Assembly (NCBI GenBank): GCA_026416755.1
Contig: JAOAEP010000057.1
Location: 1-7,981 of the forward strand
Reading direction: 5' to 3'
DNA length: 7,981 bases
Source: a bacterium
GTDB taxonomy: Bacteria > Ratteibacteria > UBA8468 > B48-G9 > JAFGKM01
The notes beneath the pieces were generated by a model that was not told the origin of the DNA, searched no databases, and was given only the letters and a program-made list of their open reading frames with translations. This document shows, piece by piece, positions 1 through 5,125 of the stretch (the stretch's first letter is position 1; each line of letters starts with the position of its first letter). A program made the translations under genes and the position numbers.

Positions 1-727
1 TATTCAAGCTATACATTTCTGCAGCAATTTCTGAAGCAATAGCAGCTGAATTTTTTTCTTTAATTACTTTTTTAACAGCACTTGTTGTACTTTCTGTTTC
101 ATATATTTCTACGTTAGGTAGATTCTGTCCAATCCAATTTCTACACTGAGCAATTGCTTGTGGATGAGAATATACTTTTTTTATATCACATATTGCTTTC
201 TCTTTTGACAGTAAAAAATGGTGTATTTCAAGAATTATCTCAGAAGTAATTTTTAAATCACTTTCAATAAATACATCAAGAGTATGAGTTACAACTCCTT
301 CTATAGAATTTTCAATTGGGACAACTCCATAATCAGCCCTTTCTTTTTCCACCTCTCTAAATACCTCATCTATTGTCTTAACAGGAAGATATCTCGCTTT
401 TTTACCAAATTTACTTAATGCGGCTTGATGTGTAAATGTTCCTTCAGGGCCTAAATATGATACCACAATTTCTCTAAACATTGACCTGTAAACTTTAAAA
501 ATTGTATCCATTATAATTTCTATATCTTCTGGGTTTAACATTCCTCTATTTTTATTAATTAATCTTTCCATAATTTTTTTCTCTCTTGATGGGTCAAATA
601 ATGGTTTATTTCTTATCTTTTTAATCTCATATATTTCCTTTACTAATTCTGCTCTTTCATTTAAAAGTTTAAGTAAATTTTCATCAATCTCGTCAATTTT
701 TTTTCTTATTTCATCAATTTTTTTCAT
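1..727 (-). CDS. pheA: Bifunctional chorismate mutase / prephenate dehydratase (P-protein), 3' part cut off by the window edge
   Basis: The protein converts chorismate to prephenate and then to phenylpyruvate, the committed steps to phenylalanine, in the cytoplasm. The first 242 residues are visible. Residues 1-85 are an AroQ-type chorismate mutase: R8, R25, K36, D45, R48 and E49 keep exactly the spacing of E. coli PheA R11, R28, K39, D48, R51 and E52. From about residue 90 the prephenate dehydratase domain begins, with YLGPEGTFTHQAA (91-103), VPIENSIEGVV (136-146), SHPQAIAQC (187-195) and AAIASEIAAEMY (228-239). The catalytic TRF motif and the C-terminal ACT phenylalanine-sensing domain should lie beyond base 1. 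The start is ATG at 727, with GAGGAG at 738-743, 10 nt upstream. It overlaps the end of aroB by 14 bp and is the fourth visible gene of the aro operon. The usual Gln/Glu of mutase helix 3 is not evident near residues 83-86. The assignment is firm; the frame has no stop before the edge. Confidence 0.95.
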   Translation of the reverse strand, partial: MKKIDEIRKKIDEIDENLLKLLNERAELVKEIYEIKKIRNKPLFDPSREKKIMERLINKNRGMLNPEDIEIIMDTIFKVYRSMFREIVVSYLGPEGTFTHQAALSKFGKKARYLPVKTIDEVFREVEKERADYGVVPIENSIEGVVTHTLDVFIESDLKITSEIILEIHHFLLSKEKAICDIKKVYSHPQAIAQCRNWIGQNLPNVEIYETESTTSAVKKVIKEKNSAAIASEIAAEMYSLN

Positions 728-1793
728 TTTTTTTTATCTCCTCTAAAATCTTTATTATTTCTATTTCATCTATTTCAACTCCTGGGATCACCTTTCCTAT
801 TTTTTCAGGTAAAACAAAACGTAAATTTCCTTTTTTAATTTTTTTATCATATCTCATAAATTCTACCACCTTTTTCAAATCTAATTTTTCAAATGAAGTT
901 TTAAGTTTAAATTTTCTTCCAAGATTTTTAATTCTTATATACACATCATTATCACATAATCCCTTTTTAAAAGCAATGTAACTTTCTCCAATCATTCCAA
1001 GACAAACTGCGTCTCCATGTGAGAATTTTTTAATATTTGTAATTTCAATTCCATGCCCGAGAGTGTGCCCAAAATTTAATATTTCTCTTAACCCTTTTTT
1101 TTCCTTTTCGTCTTTCTCCACTACGTCAACTTTAACTTTTACACTCTCTTTAACAAGAAATTCATAATTATCTTTTAATTCTTTTAATTTTACCTTTTCA
1201 AGGGTTTCAAAAATTTTCTCATTTTTTATAACTCCATATTTTATTAATTCTGCAATACCTTGTTTAATTTCTCTATATGGTAATGTGTCAAGAGTATTTA
1301 AGTCAATATATACCAGAGAAGGTTGATAAAAAGTTCCTATTAAATTCTTTCCAAATTTTAGATTTATTCCTGTCTTACCACCGATTGATGCATCCACTTG
1401 TGCAAGTAAAGTAGTTGGAATTGAAATATATTTAATTCCTCTCATATAAATTGAAGAAACAAATCCGCCTATATCATTTATGACACCTCCCCCCAGGTTT
1501 ATTATTGTATCGTCTCTGTTAATTTTAAACTTCACAAGTTGATTTATTATTTTTAAAACATTATTGAAATTTTTTTGTTTTTCTCCACAGGATAAAACAA
1601 TACAATGAACTGTTTTATTTTCAAGTGTTTTTTTAATTATTTCTCCATATAACTTAAAGACATTTTTATCGCTCAAAATTACAAATTTATTTCCAAAATT
1701 TAATTTCTCTATTTCTCTTTTTATCTTTTCAAGGTGATACCCAATATAGATATAATAAGAATTCTCTCCAAGAGATACTTTAATTTTTTCCAT
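714..1793 (-). CDS. aroB: 3-dehydroquinate synthase
   Basis: The enzyme converts DAHP to 3-dehydroquinate, the second step of the shikimate pathway, using NAD+ and a divalent metal in the cytoplasm. The 359-residue length is normal for the family. Visible motifs are the NAD-binding GGGVINDIGGF (101-111), the segment YMRGIKYISIPTTLLAQVDA (116-135) with SIGGKTGIN after it (136-144; K140), KNLIGTFYQP (149-158), GIAELIKYGVI (179-189), NFGHTLGHGIE (240-250) and HGDAVCLGM (259-267). By family knowledge E182, H243 and H259 are the metal ligands, and all three are present. The second glycine of the usual GGGVxGD turn is Asn (N106), a mild deviation. The start is ATG at 1793, inside the last codons of aroK (14-bp overlap), with only a weak AAAGAAA purine run upstream, so translation is probably coupled to aroK. 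It in turn overlaps pheA by 14 bp. Confidence 0.97.
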   Translation of the reverse strand: MEKIKVSLGENSYYIYIGYHLEKIKREIEKLNFGNKFVILSDKNVFKLYGEIIKKTLENKTVHCIVLSCGEKQKNFNNVLKIINQLVKFKINRDDTIINLGGGVINDIGGFVSSIYMRGIKYISIPTTLLAQVDASIGGKTGINLKFGKNLIGTFYQPSLVYIDLNTLDTLPYREIKQGIAELIKYGVIKNEKIFETLEKVKLKELKDNYEFLVKESVKVKVDVVEKDEKEKKGLREILNFGHTLGHGIEITNIKKFSHGDAVCLGMIGESYIAFKKGLCDNDVYIRIKNLGRKFKLKTSFEKLDLKKVVEFMRYDKKIKKGNLRFVLPEKIGKVIPGVEIDEIEIIKILEEIKKNEKN

Positions 1794-2304
1794 TTTCTTT
1801 TTTTATTATTTTTATTATTTCATCAACAATCTCCTCAATATTCTTTTTTGTTGTATCAATTGTATAATCTGCTTTTTGGTAATAAGGTTTTCTGACTTCT
1901 AACATTTCTTTTATTGTTTGGATTACATTTTTTGATTTCATAAGTAATGGTCTATCTTTTTTGGGTATCGTTCTTTTATAAATTTCTTCTGGAGTTGCTG
2001 TCAAACATATCAAAATACCATTTTTTTTTAGATTAACAAAATTTTTTTCCCTAATAATCGCACCTCCACCTGTAGATATAACATAGTTTTCATACTTTGA
2101 GACCTCTTCTATAATATTTTCTTCAACGTTTCTAAAGTAGTCTTCGCCTTTCACTTGAAATATCCTTATTATCCTATCTTTTTCTCTTTCTTCTATTAAC
2201 TTATCAGTATCTACAAAACTCATATTTAATTTTTTTGCAAGTAAATATCCAACTTCACTTTTTCCTGTACCCATAAATCCAATAAGAACAATATTTTTTT
2301 TCAT
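1780..2304 (-). CDS. aroK: Shikimate kinase
   Basis: The enzyme phosphorylates shikimate to shikimate 3-phosphate using ATP. The 174 residues form a single P-loop NMP-kinase-like domain of normal length. Key residues fall at the same numbers as in the well-studied Mycobacterium tuberculosis enzyme: Walker A GFMGTGKS (9-16), D32 and D34 (DTD), R58 in GEDYFR, the GGG shikimate loop at 79-81, the lid arginine in DRPLL (R118) and R138 in VRKPYY. The start at 2304 (ATG) lies 11 bp after the aroC stop. The spacer is all A and T with no Shine-Dalgarno-like purine stretch, so initiation probably depends on ribosomes terminating on aroC. Its end overlaps aroB. In some genomes aroK and aroB are fused; here they are separate overlapping frames. 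The tail is lysine-rich, as in its neighbours. aroL is the alternative name for this activity; nothing here separates the two. Confidence 0.96.
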   Translation of the reverse strand: MKKNIVLIGFMGTGKSEVGYLLAKKLNMSFVDTDKLIEEREKDRIIRIFQVKGEDYFRNVEENIIEEVSKYENYVISTGGGAIIREKNFVNLKKNGILICLTATPEEIYKRTIPKKDRPLLMKSKNVIQTIKEMLEVRKPYYQKADYTIDTTKKNIEEIVDEIIKIIKKENGKN

Positions 2305-2315
2305 TTAAAAATTTA

Positions 2316-3464
2316 TCATAAATAGAATTTTTTAATCCTTTGGATATATATAGAATAATTTGCTTTTAAATCTTCAATACAATCACCGCCAAACTTCTCA
2401 ATATATTCAGAGGCAATAATAAAGGCAAGTAAATTTTCAGCAATTATACTTGCAGGAATAACTCCACATATGTCACTTCTTTCATAATCATATTTTTTTT
2501 CTTCAAAATTCCTTATATCAAAAGAAGATAATCCTTCTTTTATAGTAGGTATAGGTTTGAAAAAACACTTTACCCATATATCATTTCCATTCGTTATACC
2601 TCCTTCTATTCCTCCTGAATTGTTTGTTCTTCTCCGTATTCTTTCTTTATAAAATATCTCATCCTGAAATTCAGAACCATATAAAGAAACGCCTTTAAAC
2701 CCAATACCAATCTCAACTCCTTTAACCCCGGGTATACTCATCAAAATATATGAAATTTTTGCATCTAGTCGCTTATCCCAATGAACATAACTACCTAATC
2801 CAGGACATATATTTTCAACGATAACTTCAAAGATACCGCCAATTGTATCTCCTTTTTCCTTTACTTTATCAATTTCTTCCATCATTTCTTTTTCTTTCTT
2901 AAGACATCTTATAGGTGAATTTTCTACTTTTTCATAATTTTTTTTCACTTCTTCTGTATCTCCTTCATCTTCTATATTCCCTATTTTTTTTACTCTACTA
3001 TAAAATTTAACATCAAATTCATTTAGAAATTTTTTACATATTGCTCCTACTGCTGTTCTCATTGCTGTTTCTCTTGCACTGGCTCTTTCTATAACATTTC
3101 TTAAATCAGAATAATTATATTTAAGAAAACCCCATAAATCTGCATGTCCTGGTCTTGGAATATATCTTTCTCTTCCTTCTTTGACTTTTTTAATGTCCAT
3201 ATAATCCTTCCAATTTTCCCAATCTTTATTTTCTATCAAAATAGATATTGGAGATCCAATTGTTTTCCCATTTCTTATTCCACTTAAAATTTCAACTTTA
3301 TCTTTTTCTATTTTCATTCTCTCTCCTCTACCATATCCTTTTTGTCTTCTTTCTAATTCCTTATTAATATCTTCAAGAGAAATTGATAAATTTGAAACCA
3401 TACCTTCCAAAATTCCTATTAAACATTTTCCGTGTGATTCACCAGCAGTTAAAAATCTCAACAT
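2316..3464 (-). CDS. aroC: Chorismate synthase
   Basis: The enzyme converts EPSP to chorismate, the last common step of aromatic amino-acid synthesis, and needs reduced FMN. The 382 residues are the normal length. Family signatures occur in order: MLRFLTAGESHG (1-12, with H11), RRQKGYGRGERM (39-50), RPGHADLWG (104-112, with H107), SDLRNVIERASARETAMR (119-136), GDTIGGIFEV (205-214), NNSGGIEGGITNG (281-293) and RSDICGVIPA (329-338). By family knowledge H11, H107 and D331 serve catalysis and the Arg-rich segment near 40-46 helps bind phosphate. The start is ATG at 3464, with GAGG at 3472-3475 leaving a 7-nt spacer. An out-of-frame ATG lies 7 nt upstream and is ignored because the N-terminus matches the family exactly. 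It is the first gene of the aro block, 48 bp downstream of the tRNA-Thr gene. The TGA stop is followed directly by TAA. No fusion or truncation is seen. Confidence 0.97.
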   Translation of the reverse strand: MLRFLTAGESHGKCLIGILEGMVSNLSISLEDINKELERRQKGYGRGERMKIEKDKVEILSGIRNGKTIGSPISILIENKDWENWKDYMDIKKVKEGRERYIPRPGHADLWGFLKYNYSDLRNVIERASARETAMRTAVGAICKKFLNEFDVKFYSRVKKIGNIEDEGDTEEVKKNYEKVENSPIRCLKKEKEMMEEIDKVKEKGDTIGGIFEVIVENICPGLGSYVHWDKRLDAKISYILMSIPGVKGVEIGIGFKGVSLYGSEFQDEIFYKERIRRRTNNSGGIEGGITNGNDIWVKCFFKPIPTIKEGLSSFDIRNFEEKKYDYERSDICGVIPASIIAENLLAFIIASEYIEKFGGDCIEDLKANYSIYIQRIKKFYL

Positions 3465-3479
3465 TTAACATCCTCTTTG

Positions 3480-3512
3480 ATTATATTATAACTTAAAATG
3501 AAGTGTTATAAA
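3480..3512 (-). promoter_or_regulatory. Predicted promoter region of the aro operon with two overlapping -10 boxes
   Basis: Between the tRNA 3' end and aroC the minus strand reads TATAATATAATC, which contains two overlapping perfect -10 hexamers (3485-3490 and 3480-3485). A weak -35 candidate TTTATA (3507-3512) sits 16 bp upstream of the first and adjoins the tRNA discriminator. Initiation from the first box would start near 3478, only about 14 nt before the aroC ATG, leaving just enough leader for the GAGG site. Initiation from the second would give a nearly leaderless message. Read-through from the tRNA promoter is an alternative source of aro mRNA. Confidence 0.45.
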
Positions 3513-3590
3513 AGCCCGCGGTCGGATTTGAACCGACGACTTGCTCATTACGAATGAGCCGTTCTACCACTGAACTACCCGGGCTTTTAT
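3508..3590 (-). repeat. 11-bp inverted repeat extending the tRNA acceptor stem
   Basis: The arms are 3508-3518 and 3580-3590, which are perfect reverse complements (minus-strand 5' arm ATAAAAGCCCG). Five pairs are the outer acceptor stem of the tRNA; the other six (ATAAAA with TTTTAT) are flanking bases, the innermost of which pairs residue -1 with the discriminator U73. In the precursor RNA this would form an uninterrupted stem beyond the mature ends. It could influence RNase P and 3' trimming. It lacks the downstream U-run expected of a standard terminator. Confidence 0.7.
3513..3584 (-). tRNA. tRNA-Thr (anticodon CGU)
   Basis: The 72-nt cloverleaf reads: acceptor GCCCGGG, U8 A9, D stem GTTC/GAAC with loop AGTGGTA, G26, anticodon stem GCTCA/TGAGC with loop TTCGTAA, variable AAGTC, T stem GTCGG/CCGAC with loop TTCAAAT, acceptor 3' strand CGCGGGC, and discriminator U73. 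Anticodon CGU reads the threonine codon ACG. G1-C72, C2-G71, G35 and U36 agree with known threonyl-tRNA synthetase identity elements. CCA is not encoded; the sequence after the discriminator is TTTA. The oddity is that acceptor pair 6-67 is G-G, a mismatch, while the other six pairs are perfect. The gene stands alone between two protein operons, with its own promoter upstream. Confidence 0.95.
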
Positions 3591-3683
3591 TCTTTTTTCT
3601 TCATTTTTTAAAATTATATTTCAATTTTAAGATAGAGTAAAGAAAACAGAAGGGGTATATGTTTGAATGTTTAATTTTTTGAA
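3591..3683. other. Intergenic stretch between the DUF4832 gene and tRNA-Thr
   Basis: Downstream of the DUF4832 gene stop (3684) and ahead of the tRNA there is about 93 bp of AT-rich sequence. Apart from the tRNA promoter at 3613-3641 I see no open frame, no stable hairpin followed by a U-run in minus orientation, and no repeat. How transcription of the upstream operon ends is therefore not evident, and read-through into the tRNA is possible. Confidence 0.5.
3613..3641 (-). promoter_or_regulatory. Predicted sigma70-type promoter for the tRNA-Thr gene
   Basis: On the minus strand a -35-like TTTACT (3636-3641, 4 of 6 to consensus) is followed after a 17-bp spacer by a perfect -10 TATAAT (3613-3618). 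Transcription would begin near 3606, giving a leader of roughly 20 nt before the mature tRNA 5' end at 3584. Sequence evidence only; in DNA this AT-rich chance matches are common, but the spacing and position are right. Confidence 0.6.
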
Positions 3684-5111
3684 CTATTTTTCTATTTCTT
3701 CCATAAAATACCATCCATCCTCTTCCCTACATTCTATTGCAAATTTTATTTTTGGAATATTTGTTTCTTTATCTACTATGCTCACATAAATCTCTATTGC
3801 TCCTTCATCAAAATTTGTATTTAATTCTAATACTTCATCAATCCATATATCTCCAGGTAACCACTTTGTAATATCTTCTGATGAATGAATAATTTCCTCT
3901 TTTGCCCCTTGTTTAAATTTAAAAGCAAGTTTATATCTATTCTTATATAATGGAGCAACACCTGTATTTTCTATCCACATTTCATACTTAAATTTTCTCT
4001 TATCTTCTAATTTTCTTTTAAATTTCAATTGTCTTATAACAAAGCGATAACCCATCCTATCAGCAAATTTAATAAATTTATCTCTATATGCATTTGGAAT
4101 TCTTGTATATTTAGGCATGAATACAGAACAATGATATTTTAAACCGTGCTCAATTATAAAATCAAGAAATTCTAAAGGCATATCATTTTCGTACCAGAAT
4201 AAAGGTGTATGGCATGTTTCCAATACAATAGGTGCTTTTTTCCAATTTTCTTGTGCTTTTGCTCTACAAATATATTTAGGATAAGCATCAAACATATGAT
4301 TCCAACCCAAACCATTTGGAACAACATTATATCCTGCATTTCTCATATCTCCAAAACAGTCACATCTCCATCCAGTTTCTTTTTTGATTCCATAAATAAA
4401 CTGATAACCATCTATATTTACAAGTAAATTTTTTCTATCAAAAAATTTTAAATACATATCAATAAATTTTTCAACCGTTTCATTTTTAATTTCACCTGCT
4501 CCTTCTCCCCAGGGACCTATAAAAGCAATGTCAAATGATTCAAGGTTTGGATGATTAGCAAATCTCTCAGCAAAATTTTCAATAACTCTACTCCAGTATT
4601 TAAAATATGTTGGCTCATCATAATCAGGTTCTATAACTCTGTAAGGTGTACTTGACTTTCTCGTTGGGGCTTTCTTAATGTACCATTCAGGAAGTTGTGG
4701 TTGATTTTTACTACCAAAAGGCATCAATCTTACCTGTAATGATTGTCCTCGTATTTCTGCTACCTTTAATGAGTTTTTTACCATATCCCAGTTAAAATTA
4801 CCTTCCTCTGGCTCAAAAACATTCCAAAACCATCTACAATAAGCAATAGTTGTAGGAATATATCCATCTACAAACTCAGGTTCTTTTTTACACATATCAA
4901 ATTTTAATGGTCCTGCTGCATCCATTGGTATATTATCTCTTTCATTCCCTTCACCAAATAAAGGGTCTCCATTAAAATTCTGAAAAGTTGCAAATCCCTT
5001 ATGTGGATTGAGTATAAATTTTTTACTTTCAATGGGCCTTACTTTTTTATAAATCTCATTTGCACTATAAGAACCACTTATTTCTGTAAAATATAACTTT
5101 TCTTTTTTCAT
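3684..5111 (-). CDS. DUF4832-type glycoside-hydrolase-like (TIM-barrel) protein
   Basis: The 475-residue product resembles the uncharacterised DUF4832 family of glycosidase-like proteins, often auto-annotated as beta-galactosidase. The N-terminal half looks like a (beta/alpha)8 barrel: NPHKGFATFQNFNGD (35-49), RWFWNVFEPEEGNFNWD (93-109, typical of GH42-like barrels), LQVRLMPFG (125-133), LPEWY (140-144) and FIGPWGEGAGE (197-207). E203 in GPWGE and E298 in PIVLETCHTP are plausible acid/base and nucleophile by position; this is inference. Residues about 350-465 (MWIENTGVAPLYKNRYKLAF and the part ending near PKIKFAIE) fit the beta-sandwich C-terminus of the family. There is no signal peptide or membrane segment, so it should act in the cytoplasm. 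The start is ATG at 5111, chosen over an in-frame TTG at 5135 because AGGAGG lies just upstream of 5111 and the TTG falls inside the preceding gene. It is the third gene of the block, 14 bp after the membrane-protein gene. Substrate unknown. Confidence 0.8.
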   Translation of the reverse strand: MKKEKLYFTEISGSYSANEIYKKVRPIESKKFILNPHKGFATFQNFNGDPLFGEGNERDNIPMDAAGPLKFDMCKKEPEFVDGYIPTTIAYCRWFWNVFEPEEGNFNWDMVKNSLKVAEIRGQSLQVRLMPFGSKNQPQLPEWYIKKAPTRKSSTPYRVIEPDYDEPTYFKYWSRVIENFAERFANHPNLESFDIAFIGPWGEGAGEIKNETVEKFIDMYLKFFDRKNLLVNIDGYQFIYGIKKETGWRCDCFGDMRNAGYNVVPNGLGWNHMFDAYPKYICRAKAQENWKKAPIVLETCHTPLFWYENDMPLEFLDFIIEHGLKYHCSVFMPKYTRIPNAYRDKFIKFADRMGYRFVIRQLKFKRKLEDKRKFKYEMWIENTGVAPLYKNRYKLAFKFKQGAKEEIIHSSEDITKWLPGDIWIDEVLELNTNFDEGAIEIYVSIVDKETNIPKIKFAIECREEDGWYFMEEIEK

Positions 5112-5115
5112 TTTT

Positions 5116-5121
5116 CCTCCT
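5116..5121 (-). promoter_or_regulatory. Shine-Dalgarno site fixing the start of the DUF4832 gene
   Basis: A perfect AGGAGG on the minus strand is followed by four A residues and ATG at 5109-5111. The spacing is short but usable. The site lies in the 14-bp gap after the upstream stop codon and is the strongest ribosome-binding site in the window. It supports the ATG start over the upstream TTG. Confidence 0.75.
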
Positions 5122-5125
5122 CTTT

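Noticed and set aside
3508..3590. Rho-independent terminator formed by the GC-rich arms around the tRNA
   Set aside because: The arms are the tRNA acceptor stem plus its flanks, separated by a full cloverleaf, and only four U residues follow on the 3' side. A tRNA explains the structure better.
3591..3683. Riboswitch, T-box or attenuator leader for the operons
   Set aside because: The space upstream of aroC (48 bp) is too short for a T-box, and the 93-bp interval upstream of the tRNA shows no conserved T-box or riboswitch core that I can recognise. The leader of the right-hand operon lies outside the window.
4209..4427. Plus-strand open frame of 72 codons
   Set aside because: It lies wholly antisense inside the well-supported DUF4832 gene, has Phe/Ile/Cys-rich composition typical of a reverse-strand shadow in AT-rich DNA, and has no ribosome-binding site.
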